From Nocardia cyriacigeorgica (GTDB lineage Bacteria > Actinomycetota > Actinomycetes > Mycobacteriales > Mycobacteriaceae), in assembly GCF_005863245.1 (NCBI RefSeq), contig NZ_VBUT01000008.1, forward strand, positions 186,001 to 250,000: a stretch of 64,000 bases of DNA, written 5' to 3'. Positions within the stretch are counted from its first letter, which is position 1, and each line of letters starts with the position of its first letter. The translations under genes were made by a program, and so were the position numbers. The notes under the pieces were generated by a model. That model had not been told where the DNA came from. It ran no database searches and saw only the letters and a program-made list of their open reading frames with translations. This document shows positions 34,495 to 42,900 of the stretch, one piece after another.

Positions 34495-35270
34495 GCACTC
34501 AGTCCGCAACCAGCAGCCTGTCCGCCGCCCTGTACGACTCGTCGGTGATGTTGCGCCGCAACTTCACCCACATCACCCGTTCACCCGTCACCATCTTCAA
34601 CGCGGCGTTGATGCCGGTGATGATGATGCTGATCTTCGTCTACGTCTTCGGCGACGCGTTCGACGTCGGTGAGGACTACATCGACTACGCCGTGCCCGGC
34701 ATGCTGATGCTCGCCATCAGCTACGGCCTGTCCGGCACGGCGGTCGCGGTGAGTTCCGATATGACCAACGGTGTCATCAACCGGTTCCGGGTCATGGACG
34801 TCTCCCGCGGCGCCGTGCTCACCGGGCACGTGGCGGCCAGTCTGGTGACCAACGTGGTCGCCATCGTCTCCGTCCTCGCCGTCGGCTTCGCCCTCGGATT
34901 CCGTTCCCCGGCAACGCTCGTGCAATGGCTCGGCGCCCTCGGTGTCCTGCTGGCCACCGCCTTCGCCGCCGCCTGGCTCACCGTCGCCCTCGGCATGGCC
35001 GCCAAAACCCCGGAGGCCGCCGGAATGTCGGTGGTCCCGCTGATCATGCTGCCCTTCCTGAGCAGCGCCATCGTCCCCGCCGACAAGATGGGCCCCGGCG
35101 TCCGCCAGTTCGCCGAATACCAGCCCTTCACCCCGATCATCGAATCCGTCCGCGGCTTCCTGACCGGCACCCCCTCCGCCGGCTACACCGCCGCCGCCCT
35201 CGCCTGGTGCGCGGGCTTCGCCGTCATCGGCTACCTGTGGTCCCGCGCCACCTTCACCAAGCGCGCGTGA
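34491..35270 (+). CDS. ABC-2 type exporter permease (DrrB-like)
   Basis: 259 aa with six predicted TM segments. MMLIFVYVFGDAFDVG, the DMTNGVINRFRVMDVSRG cytoplasmic loop and MSVVPLIMLPFLSSAIVPADKM are DrrB-family features. It overlaps the ATPase gene by four bases. With it, it forms an exporter probably for a hydrophobic compound, next to a SARP and a P450 operon, which suggests drug or metabolite efflux. Confidence 0.93.
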   Translation: MSTQSATSSLSAALYDSSVMLRRNFTHITRSPVTIFNAALMPVMMMLIFVYVFGDAFDVGEDYIDYAVPGMLMLAISYGLSGTAVAVSSDMTNGVINRFRVMDVSRGAVLTGHVAASLVTNVVAIVSVLAVGFALGFRSPATLVQWLGALGVLLATAFAAAWLTVALGMAAKTPEAAGMSVVPLIMLPFLSSAIVPADKMGPGVRQFAEYQPFTPIIESVRGFLTGTPSAGYTAAALAWCAGFAVIGYLWSRATFTKRA

Positions 35271-35615
35271 ACCCAAGCGAATTCGAACCCCCATCGCCTC
35301 GGTGCCCCCGGTCACCGAGGCGATGCTGCGTTGTCCAGTCGACTAAGACTGCGGCACAGCAACGTTCGACAAGGGACAAGGACCGGTCTGCGCTGAAAGT
35401 CGACAGTGATATATCGGCCCCGGCAGCACCTCGGTCGACGCGGTCCGGGCGAACGCCTGGCCGCGTAGGGCAAGGTGTGCACTACGAGGGTCGAATAAGC
35501 CGGTCCAGGTGCGGTCGCGCATTCATCTGGGTCGCTGTCGGCGGGCACGGCGGCATACGAACCTCTGCGCGCAGCGAACCGGCCGAGGATCTACGACATC
35601 ATCCGGCCGGCGCCT
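35271..35615. other. Intergenic region between convergent exporter and SARP genes
   Basis: 345 bp. Apart from the terminator hairpin at its left end, no gene, promoter or repeat is supported; short frames lack domains. Confidence 0.4.
35292..35325 (+). terminator. Terminator hairpin after the second exporter
   Basis: A perfect 13-bp stem, CATCGCCTCGGTG (35292-35304) with CACCGAGGCGATG (35313-35325), loop of 8 bases, 21 bases after the permease stop. There is only a weak T-rich tail. Confidence 0.75.
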
Positions 35616-38600
35616 TCAGTGTCCGAGGGTCTGGGTGACCAGCTCATGCGGGTCGGCCTTCGCGCCCTCTCGGGTGGCTTGATCGAATGCTGTGTCGCCG
35701 AGGTGGTTTCGAGCTTTCTGTTCTATTCGGGCGGCGTCGGGATGGGAGTGATCGGGCAGGCCTCGGACGGTGGTGGCGGCGGCGAGCAGGCGGGTGGCCT
35801 GGTCGTACTGGTCGGCGCGTACGGCGAGGTCGGCGATGCCGATGAGGACGTGGGCGGTCAGGAGGGCGTGGCCTGCCGCGGAGGCCGCCTGGTATGCCGC
35901 GTCGCAGTGGGTCGCGGCTTCGGTAAGGTCGTCGGCGAGATAGGCGAGCAGGATGTGCACCGTCGCGCTGACATTCGGTTGTTCGGCGTCGGCGCCGAGC
36001 AGGGTGCGGGCGAGGTCGATCTGCTGGTGCGCCAGGGCGGTGTCGTCGCGCAGCCGGGCCAGTTCCGCACGCGCCAAGGCGACTTCGGCCAGGGCGGTGG
36101 GCCAGCCGTTCTGGTCGGCGCAACGTTGAGCTTCCGCGAGGGCGGCCGCGCTGGCCTCCGGGTCGCCGAGCACCCAGTGCAGCTGGGCTTGACGAGCGCG
36201 CATCGCGACCACGTCCTCGATCGCGCCGACCTCGGTGACCACCGCGATCGCCTCATCGAAAAGCTCGATCGCGCGGGGCAACTCGCCACGCAGCGCGGTC
36301 CGGCCTGCCAGTTCGGTGAGCGCGAACGACATGCCCCAGCGCTCGCCGAGCGCGCGGAACTCGGTCAACGCCCGCGCGAGATACTCGTCGGCCTCGTGTC
36401 CCTGCTGGCCGAGCACCGTCCGCAGCTTGCCGAGCTGCAACCGGGCCAGCGCACGCACCCACGGGTCCTCGTCGTCCAGCAGCGATTCGAACGCGGGCAG
36501 GTATTCGTCGGGCCCCTGCAACATCCGGTCGAGCGCGGCGGTGAACCGCAACGCGGGATGGCCGCCCCGCACGTCGCGGCCGAAGCGGTGCGCCTTGCGG
36601 ATCCATTCCGCGATCTGCTGCTCGTCATTGCGGCCCGAGGACACGAAATGCACGACCAGCCCGTACACCATGGCCCTGGTCTCGTCGTCGACGTCGCCGG
36701 GGAGTTCGGCGGCCGCGATCACCAGCTCGGTGCCTTCGCCCTTGTGCCCGCCCAGCCACCAGTACCAGCCCGCGGCCGCGGCCAGCCGCATCGCGCCGGC
36801 GGCGTCCGCGTCGGCGAGGGCGCCACGCATCGCCATCGCGATGTTGTCGTGCTCGGCCTCGAGCACGGCCAGCCATTCCAGCTGCTCGGCGCGGCGCAGA
36901 TGGGGTTCGGCGGTGGCGGCGAGGCCGGTGAAGTAGTTCAGGTGCGCGCGGCGGGCGGCTTCCGCATCGCCGGATTCGGCCAGCCGGTCGGCTGCGTACT
37001 GCTTGATGGTTTCCAGCATGCGGAAGCGGAGGCCGTCGTCGGTGGTGATGAGCAGCGATTTCTCGGTCAGCGACGTCAGCAGTTCCAGCACTTCCCACTG
37101 CTCGACCGTGCTGCCGTCGGCGCAGACCTGTTCGGCCGCTTCCAGACTCGCCCCACCGGCGAACACCGCGAGCCTGCGCAGCACGAGACGTTCGGCGTCG
37201 CTGAGCAGCTCCCAGCTCCAGTCCACCACCGCGCGCAGCGTGCGGTGCTGGCGGATCGCGGTGCGGCTGCCGCCGGTGAGCAGCCGGAACCGGTCGTCGA
37301 GGCGGTGCGCGAGCTGGTCGAGGGACATGGTGCGCAAGCGTGCCGCCGCCAGTTCGATGGCCAGCGGAATACCGTCGAGCGCCCGGCAGATCCGGGCCAT
37401 GGTCGCCAGCGTGGCCGGATCGGTGCCCAGGTCTTGGCGGACCGCGCTCGCCCGGTCCCGCAGCAGCGCGACGGCGGGGGAGTCCGCGATCACGGCGGCA
37501 TCGGCGGTCGCGGCGGGCAAGGCCAGCGGCTCCACCTGCCACAGCGCCTCCCCGGTGATACCGAGCCGCTCCCGGCTCGTCGCCAGGATCCGCAGCCGAG
37601 TGCATTCGCCGAGCACCCGGTGCGCGAAGGCGGCCGCGGCCTCGATGACGTGCTCGCAGTTGTCCAGGATCAACAGGGTTTCGCGGTCGCGGATCGCCGC
37701 GACCAGCCGCTCCATCGGTTCGGCGTTCGGCGCGCTGCCCAGCAGTGCGTCCCTGAGCCCGAACGCGGCGAGCGCGGCCTGCGCCAGATCGCCGCTGCCG
37801 TCGACGCCGGCCAGCTCCACCAGCCAGGCGCCGTCGGGCAGATCGCCGAGCATGGTGCGCGCGGTTTCCACGGCCAGACGGGTCTTGCCCGATCCGCCCG
37901 GCCCGGTGATGGTGGTGAGCCGGTGGGCCGCGATGAGTTCGCGCACCGCGGCGATATCGGTGACTTTGCCGACGTAGCTGGTGAGTTCGGCGCGCAGATT
38001 CGTGGTGCGCTCCTGCGGCCGCGCGCCCACCTCCCCGCGCAGCAGCGCGACATGCAAGGCGGACAGTTCCGGTGACGGGTCCACACCGAGTTCATCGGCA
38101 AGGGTCTCCCGGGTGCGCTGGAACACCGTCAGCGCTTCCGGTCCTCGCCCCGCGGCGGCCAGCGCCCGCATGAGCGAGCCGGCCAGCCGTTCCCGCACCG
38201 GATGCTGAGCGACCCGATCGGTCAGCTCGGTGACCAGCTCCGCACCACGACCCAGCCGGATCTCCGCCTCGTACAGATCTTCCATGGCCGACAGTCGCAG
38301 GCCGTCGTACCTGGTGACGACCGCGGCCACGTCGTCGCTGTCGCCGAGATCCTGCATCGCCGCCCCGCGCCAGAGTTCAACGGCTTCCCGCAGCAACCGC
38401 GCCTGCTGCGCGTCGTCGCCGCTGCGCGCCTGGTCGAGCAGTTGATCGAAGCGCACCGCGTCGACGGCGCCCGGTGCGACCGCCAGCCGATACCCGCCCG
38501 CCTGCACATCGACCGCGCCATCGGGCAGTACCCGGCGCAACCGGGAGACCAACGCCTGCAACGCATTCGCGGCGTCCGCCGGTGGCTGCTCGCCCCAGAT

Positions 38601-38747
38601 CCAGTCGATCAGCTTCGTCTTCGCGACGGCGCGCCCCGGCTCGAGCGCGAGGGCGACCAGCAAAGCGCGCAGCCGAGCACCCGGTATCGCAATCAATCCA
38701 CCGTCATCGGTCCGGATTTCCAGCGGGCCGAGCATCTTGATTCGCAC
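35616..38747 (-). CDS. AfsR/SARP-type regulator with NB-ARC ATPase
   Basis: 1043 aa. A winged-helix DNA-binding domain (about 1-95), BTAD (about 98-240), a STAND/NB-ARC NTPase with Walker A GPGGSGKT (282-289) and Walker B LLILDNCEHV, and helical repeats to the C-terminus. Unlike its 1283-aa relative at 9956 there is almost no linker between BTAD and NTPase. It lies between the second exporter and the DUF4097/ferredoxin/P450 operon, whose two promoters carry matching 11-bp-period repeats, so it is their likely activator; ATP and a small ligand would gate it. Confidence 0.9.
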   Translation of the reverse strand: MRIKMLGPLEIRTDDGGLIAIPGARLRALLVALALEPGRAVAKTKLIDWIWGEQPPADAANALQALVSRLRRVLPDGAVDVQAGGYRLAVAPGAVDAVRFDQLLDQARSGDDAQQARLLREAVELWRGAAMQDLGDSDDVAAVVTRYDGLRLSAMEDLYEAEIRLGRGAELVTELTDRVAQHPVRERLAGSLMRALAAAGRGPEALTVFQRTRETLADELGVDPSPELSALHVALLRGEVGARPQERTTNLRAELTSYVGKVTDIAAVRELIAAHRLTTITGPGGSGKTRLAVETARTMLGDLPDGAWLVELAGVDGSGDLAQAALAAFGLRDALLGSAPNAEPMERLVAAIRDRETLLILDNCEHVIEAAAAFAHRVLGECTRLRILATSRERLGITGEALWQVEPLALPAATADAAVIADSPAVALLRDRASAVRQDLGTDPATLATMARICRALDGIPLAIELAAARLRTMSLDQLAHRLDDRFRLLTGGSRTAIRQHRTLRAVVDWSWELLSDAERLVLRRLAVFAGGASLEAAEQVCADGSTVEQWEVLELLTSLTEKSLLITTDDGLRFRMLETIKQYAADRLAESGDAEAARRAHLNYFTGLAATAEPHLRRAEQLEWLAVLEAEHDNIAMAMRGALADADAAGAMRLAAAAGWYWWLGGHKGEGTELVIAAAELPGDVDDETRAMVYGLVVHFVSSGRNDEQQIAEWIRKAHRFGRDVRGGHPALRFTAALDRMLQGPDEYLPAFESLLDDEDPWVRALARLQLGKLRTVLGQQGHEADEYLARALTEFRALGERWGMSFALTELAGRTALRGELPRAIELFDEAIAVVTEVGAIEDVVAMRARQAQLHWVLGDPEASAAALAEAQRCADQNGWPTALAEVALARAELARLRDDTALAHQQIDLARTLLGADAEQPNVSATVHILLAYLADDLTEAATHCDAAYQAASAAGHALLTAHVLIGIADLAVRADQYDQATRLLAAATTVRGLPDHSHPDAARIEQKARNHLGDTAFDQATREGAKADPHELVTQTLGH

Positions 38748-38787
38748 CGGCTCATTCTGCCCGGGGCGTCAACGGGGGCGCTCGGCA

Positions 38788-38843
38788 TGTCAGGCGACGC
38801 ATCAGTTCGGTGTCAGCTCCGTATCAGCCGCCCCCGCGACAGT
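38788..38843 (+). promoter_or_regulatory. SARP-type operator array upstream of the P450 operon
   Basis: TGTCAG at 38788, CATCAG at 38800, TGTCAG at 38811 and TATCAG at 38822 (steps 12, 11, 11). The last heptamer TATCAGC is followed by 8 bp, one base, and GACAGT (38838-38843), exactly the spacing seen at the second exporter's promoter. It lies between the SARP gene and the divergent operon starting at 38910. Confidence 0.65.
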
Positions 38844-38909
38844 AGTCACATCAACGTCACAGCGACCGCGGCGAGCAGGCAGCGGGAGCACGATCTCGAG
38901 GAGAACACC

Positions 38910-39548
38910 ATGTACACCTTCCAGACCCCGCAGCCGATCGCCGTCACCGTCGACGTGCTGGCCGCCGACGTCACCGTCATCGCTTCCAAGCGCACCGACA
39001 GCGTCGTGGTCGTCCGCCCGGCCGACGAGTCGAAGAAGGCCGACGTGCGTGCCGCCGAGCAGACCACCGTCGAGTTCGCCGACGGCGTGCTGAGCGTGCG
39101 CACCCCGAAGACATGGCGCACCCACATCCCGTTCGGCGGCAACGCGGCGATCACGGTGACCATCGAGGTGCCCGCGGGCTCGGAGCTGACCAGCACCACC
39201 GGTGTCGGGCAGGTCCACGGCGCGGGCGAACTCGGCCACTGCGAGCTGACGGTGTCGCTGGGCGACATCATCGTCGAGCGTCCGCAGGGTTCGGTGACCG
39301 CGAAGACCGCCAAGGGAAACATCCGCATCGGCGCGGCGGTGCGCGGTGACCTGCGGCTGGAGACCTCGGTGGGCGCGCTGGAGGTGGGTATCCACCCGGG
39401 CAGCGCGGTGCGGCTGGAGACCGAGGTCGCCCGCGGCAACGTGCAGAACACGCTGGCGCCGGTCGCGGCCGAGGCTGCCGACACCGTTCGGGTGTTCGCG
39501 CGGAATTCGCTCGGCAACATCGTCATCCGGCACGCCGCCGCCGCGTAG
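38910..39548 (+). CDS. DUF4097-family beta-strand repeat protein
   Basis: 212 aa of regular beta-strand repeats (for example GELGHCELTVSLGDIIVERPQG, GSVTAKTAKGNIRIGAA, GDLRLETSVGALEVGI), the right-handed helix pattern of DUF4097 'putative adhesin' proteins. There is no signal peptide or anchor, so it is probably cytoplasmic. GAGGAG lies upstream of the ATG. First gene of the SARP-linked operon with ferredoxin and P450. The function is unknown. Confidence 0.85.
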   Translation: MYTFQTPQPIAVTVDVLAADVTVIASKRTDSVVVVRPADESKKADVRAAEQTTVEFADGVLSVRTPKTWRTHIPFGGNAAITVTIEVPAGSELTSTTGVGQVHGAGELGHCELTVSLGDIIVERPQGSVTAKTAKGNIRIGAAVRGDLRLETSVGALEVGIHPGSAVRLETEVARGNVQNTLAPVAAEAADTVRVFARNSLGNIVIRHAAAA

Positions 39549-39556
39549 GCCGAGCC

Positions 39557-39757
39557 GTGCTGGAACTGCATGTGGACCGGGAGCGGTGCATCGGCGCAGG
39601 CATGTGCGTGCTCACCGCTCCCGCCGTCTTCGACCAGGACCCCGACGATGGCCGGGTGCTGCCGGTTCGACCGCCCGCCGCGGCGGACGAGCCGGCGGTG
39701 CGCGAGGCCGCGCTGCTGTGCCCCTCCGGGGCCATCACCCTCCGCGATCAAACCTGA
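39557..39757 (+). CDS. Ferredoxin, [3Fe-4S]-type, P450 partner
   Basis: 66 aa. Cysteines C11, C17 and C55 in CIGAGMC and LLCPSGAI give the three-cysteine pattern of [3Fe-4S] ferredoxins that serve actinobacterial P450s. A GTG start at 39557, nine bases after the upstream stop. It lies 25 bp before the P450 gene and should supply it with electrons; no ferredoxin reductase is in the window near it. Confidence 0.9.
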   Translation: MLELHVDRERCIGAGMCVLTAPAVFDQDPDDGRVLPVRPPAAADEPAVREAALLCPSGAITLRDQT

Positions 39758-39782
39758 TTCCGCTCTCCGACAAGGAAATACG

Positions 39783-40997
39783 ATGACCGAAACAGTCCCC
39801 TACGGCCTGCCCCAGCAACGCGATGCGGGCCCGTTCGATCCGCCGAGCGAGATCACCCGGCTGCGCGAGACCCGCCCGGTGAGCCCGCTGCGGTTCCCCG
39901 ACGGCCACGACGGCTGGCTGGTGACCGGCTACGAAGCAGTGCGCAAGCTGATGGCCGACACCCGGTTCAGCTCGCGCCAGGACCTCGGCATCGTGCACGT
40001 GCCCTACGAGACGCCAGGCATGCCCGCCGCCACCGAGCCGTCGCCGCAGATGCCCGGCGTGTTCGTGGCCATGGATCCACCGGACCACACCCGGTTGCGG
40101 CGCAAGCTCATCGGGGCGTTCACCGTCCGGCGCATGCGGGCGCTGGAAGAACGCATCGCCGAGATCGTCGAGCAGCAGCTCGACGCCATGGCGCGGCTCA
40201 CCCCGCCGGTCGATCTGGTCGCCGAGTTCGCGCTGCCGGTGCCGTCGCTGGTGATCTGCGAAATGCTCGGCGTGCCCTACGAGGACCGGGCGAACTTCCA
40301 GGTGAATTCGGCCAAGTTCCTGGTCAAGGATCAGACGCTGGAGGAGAAGATGGGCGCGTTCGGCGCCATGCACGGCTATCTCGCCGAACTGGTCGCCCGC
40401 AAACGCGCCGAGCCCGGCGAGGACATCCTGTCCGACCTGGCCCGCGACGAGGACCTCGGTCTCGACGAGCTGACCGGCATCGCCTTCCTGCTGTTGCTCG
40501 CCGGCCACGAGACCACCGCGAACATGCTGGCCCTGGGCACCTTCGCCCTGCTCGAGCACCCCGACCAGCTGGCGCAACTGCACGCGGATCCGGAATTGAT
40601 CCCCGACGCCGTCGAGGAACTGCTGCGCTACCTCTCGGTCGCCGACATCTTCTACCGCTACGCCACCGAGGACATCGAACTCTGCGGCGAAACCATCCCC
40701 GCCGGCTCCACCGTCGTCGTCTCCCTGCTGGCCGCCAACCGCGACCCACAGCGTTTCGACAACCCCGACCACCTCGACATCCACCGCAAGGCCCGCGGCC
40801 ACAACACCTTCGGCCACGGCATCCACCAGTGCCTCGGCCAACAACTGGCCCGCATCGAAATGCGCTCCGGTTTCGCCGCCCTCCTCCGCCGCTTCCCCAC
40901 CCTCACCCTCGCCATCTCACCGGAGGAGGTGAAACTCCGCACCGACATGAACATCTACGGCGTCCACGAACTCTCGGTGACGTGGACGGCTTCGTGA
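39783..40997 (+). CDS. Cytochrome P450
   Basis: 404 aa bacterial class I P450. Oxygen-binding I helix AGHETT (240-245), ExxR as EELLR, and the heme loop FGHGIHQCLG with the cysteine ligand at about C350. The N-terminal region and MDPPDHTRLRRKL are typical of CYP105/CYP107-like enzymes, which hydroxylate or epoxidise secondary metabolites. AAGGAA precedes the ATG at 39783. Operon with its ferredoxin; predicted SARP control suggests a role in making or detoxifying a specialised metabolite. Confidence 0.93.
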   Translation: MTETVPYGLPQQRDAGPFDPPSEITRLRETRPVSPLRFPDGHDGWLVTGYEAVRKLMADTRFSSRQDLGIVHVPYETPGMPAATEPSPQMPGVFVAMDPPDHTRLRRKLIGAFTVRRMRALEERIAEIVEQQLDAMARLTPPVDLVAEFALPVPSLVICEMLGVPYEDRANFQVNSAKFLVKDQTLEEKMGAFGAMHGYLAELVARKRAEPGEDILSDLARDEDLGLDELTGIAFLLLLAGHETTANMLALGTFALLEHPDQLAQLHADPELIPDAVEELLRYLSVADIFYRYATEDIELCGETIPAGSTVVVSLLAANRDPQRFDNPDHLDIHRKARGHNTFGHGIHQCLGQQLARIEMRSGFAALLRRFPTLTLAISPEEVKLRTDMNIYGVHELSVTWTAS

Positions 40998-41002
40998 ATG
41001 GC

Positions 41003-41027
41003 CCGGGGCGGCTACTTGCCGCCCCGG
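41003..41027 (+). terminator. Terminator hairpin after the P450 gene
   Basis: A perfect 10-bp stem CCGGGGCGGC / GCCGCCCCGG with a five-base loop (TACTT), six bases after the P450 stop. No strong T-tract. Confidence 0.7.
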
Positions 41028-41224
41028 TCATACGGCCACCACACCGAAACGACGATCACCAACAACGGTAGGCCACCCGCGACATCGTATCGATCCAGCC
41101 GCCAACCCCGCGCTCCGGTGGTCGTCCAACGAGTGGAAGACCAACGTGTACAAGCGGATTCAACCTCGCTCAAGTGCATCGCGACGGTGCGGGGGAGCGG
41201 GTCAAGGGCCTCTAAACTCGGGCC

Positions 41225-42067
41225 GTGGCTACCTCCGACGAGTTCGACTCAGTGCGCAACGACCCGGATCCGATCCGTCGTGGGCAGCGTGCGGCCGAAC
41301 TCATCGCCATCTACCAGCAGCGGGCAGCCGAACTGGCGCGGGTGCGGAAGGCGGCGATCGAGGAGGCGCACCGGAGCCAGGGGAAGAGCTACACCGAGAT
41401 CGCGGAGTTGCTGGGGCTGACTAAGGGGCGGGTGAGTCAGATCCGCGCTACCGCACCGCCGCTCGAGCGGGCGTTCTTCGGGGTGGGGCCGGTCGCTGTC
41501 GGGATTCCGCGTCGACTCGGCTTCGAAGAAGGTCGCGAGCGGTCATTCTTCGACGCCGCCTACCGGATGACGCAGGCAACTGTCGAACAGATACTCACCG
41601 AACTGGCCCTGGCATCATCGAGTTTCGCCATCGATCCGGATACGGCCGACCTGCCCGCGGGTGACGCGGTGATCGTGTGCGGCCCGAAGTCTGCTCCGAT
41701 CGCGCGCACACTCCTCGCGGACGATGCGGCGATCGGGTTCGACCAGGATGCGCAGGGATGGTGCATCGTCGACAGTCGCACCGGCCGACGACATCACTCC
41801 CCATATCTGCGCGACAACGCAGACCGCCATGACATCGGCTATTTCTCGCGCCGCGACCGAGGACGCGTCATCGTGCACATCGCCGGCCTCACCAGCGTGG
41901 GTTCCCTCGGCGTCGCGCACTGGCTCGCGGCGAATGTAGCGGCGGTGTACGACCCCGGCTCCGCGTTTATCAGCGGCATCGTCGAATGCGAGTTCGACCG
42001 GGGTTTCGTGATTACCGCGAGCCGTCTGCTGGCCGGTCCGTACGAGTCCGGGCCAGGCGACGGATGA
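41225..42067 (+). CDS. HTH protein with C-terminal sensor-like domain
   Basis: 280 aa. The N-terminal helices lead to a sigma-region-4-like HTH, GKSYTEIAELLGLTKGRVSQIRA (about 53-75). The C-terminal half is an alpha/beta domain beginning DAVIVCGPKSAPIARTLL (about 147-164) with GYFSRRDRGRVIVHIAGLTSVGSLGVAHWLAANV later; this resembles a Rossmann-like nucleotide or ligand sensor that I cannot name. A GTG start; TAAACT at 41213-41218 sits six bases before it, so the message may be leaderless. It overlaps a PP2C-like gene by four bases, implying one two-component module. Confidence 0.75.
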   Translation: MATSDEFDSVRNDPDPIRRGQRAAELIAIYQQRAAELARVRKAAIEEAHRSQGKSYTEIAELLGLTKGRVSQIRATAPPLERAFFGVGPVAVGIPRRLGFEEGRERSFFDAAYRMTQATVEQILTELALASSSFAIDPDTADLPAGDAVIVCGPKSAPIARTLLADDAAIGFDQDAQGWCIVDSRTGRRHHSPYLRDNADRHDIGYFSRRDRGRVIVHIAGLTSVGSLGVAHWLAANVAAVYDPGSAFISGIVECEFDRGFVITASRLLAGPYESGPGDG

Positions 42068-42855
42068 GGATAGCCGCGGCTCAGCTGGCTGCGCGGGCGG
42101 ATGAGGACCGTGTGGTTCTCCTCCGCAACGGCACCATCCTGCTCGACGGCGCTTCCTCGTTCGACCCCGAAACTCCCTCCGCTGCCCGCTATGTCGATGT
42201 CTTGGCAGGCGAAATGGCCCGGCGCGTGAGCGAGACATCCGATCTGAAGACCGCGCTGGCGGAGTCGTTGATCGCGGTGTCACAGCAGCTCGACCTGCGG
42301 CCCGGAAAGTCTCCGTCGAGCACAGTCGCCGTGGCTCGGGTAGGCGAGCGCACCCTCGATGTGCTGGTTCTCGGCGACAGCGCGATTGTCGTCGGGCTGA
42401 AAGATGGCTCATGCCGGATATTCCTGGACGACCGGCTCGCGGCACTCGAGCTTCCCGAGGCCGGGCAGTACATCACCAGGCTCAGGTCAGGTGGAGGCTA
42501 CGACGACACTCATCGTGCGATACTTCAGCGACTGCAACGTCGTCAGCTGCACATGCGAAATCGTCCCGGTGGCTACTGGATTGCCGAGTCCGAACCAGCG
42601 GCGGCGCACGAGGCGATCACGGCCGGCTTTCCGCTGTATGCGGTCTCCTGGGTGATTTCGGCGACGGATGGCGCTTTCGATCTGCTCCCCGTCACCGGAT
42701 TGGACTGGCAGGAGATAGCGCGGATGTCGAATGCCGAGCTGCATGATCTGCTCGTCCGGCTGCGGCGGTGGGAATCCGATGTCGACCCGAACGGCCGACG
42801 GCTGCCCAGGTCGAAGCAACATGACGACAAATCGATTGCGGTCGTCGATCTCTAG
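42064..42855 (+). CDS. PP2C-like protein phosphatase
   Basis: 263 aa. The PPM/PP2C metal-ligand motifs are recognisable but divergent: LLDGASS (D28-G29), VLVLGDSAIVV (D105), SATDGAFD (D202-G203) and HDDKSIAVVDL (D254-D255). There is no kinase, receiver or membrane segment. The ATG overlaps the stop of the HTH gene (ATGA at 42064-42067), so the two are made together; the phosphatase probably acts on the HTH protein or on a shared target. Activity is inferred from the retained acidic residues. Confidence 0.8.
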   Translation: MRIAAAQLAARADEDRVVLLRNGTILLDGASSFDPETPSAARYVDVLAGEMARRVSETSDLKTALAESLIAVSQQLDLRPGKSPSSTVAVARVGERTLDVLVLGDSAIVVGLKDGSCRIFLDDRLAALELPEAGQYITRLRSGGGYDDTHRAILQRLQRRQLHMRNRPGGYWIAESEPAAAHEAITAGFPLYAVSWVISATDGAFDLLPVTGLDWQEIARMSNAELHDLLVRLRRWESDVDPNGRRLPRSKQHDDKSIAVVDL

Positions 42856-42859
42856 CAGG

Positions 42860-42885
42860 CGGAAGCCATCGGGGCGGGGCTTCCG
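42860..42885. terminator. Terminator hairpin between convergent PP2C and mgtA genes
   Basis: Eight-bp stem CGGAAGCC (42860-42867) with GGCTTCCG (42878-42885), ten-base loop, directly after the PP2C stop. Confidence 0.6.
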
Positions 42886-42900
42886 GGCGGCGCGGGCCGC

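Noticed and set aside
35619..38075. 818-codon frame antisense to the 1043-aa SARP
   Set aside because: Gly/Arg/Gln-rich translation with no motifs; the SARP has complete BTAD and NB-ARC domains.
41225..42067. Calling the HTH protein an ECF sigma factor
   Set aside because: Only a region-4-like HTH is present; region 2 is absent and the remainder is an unrelated alpha/beta domain.
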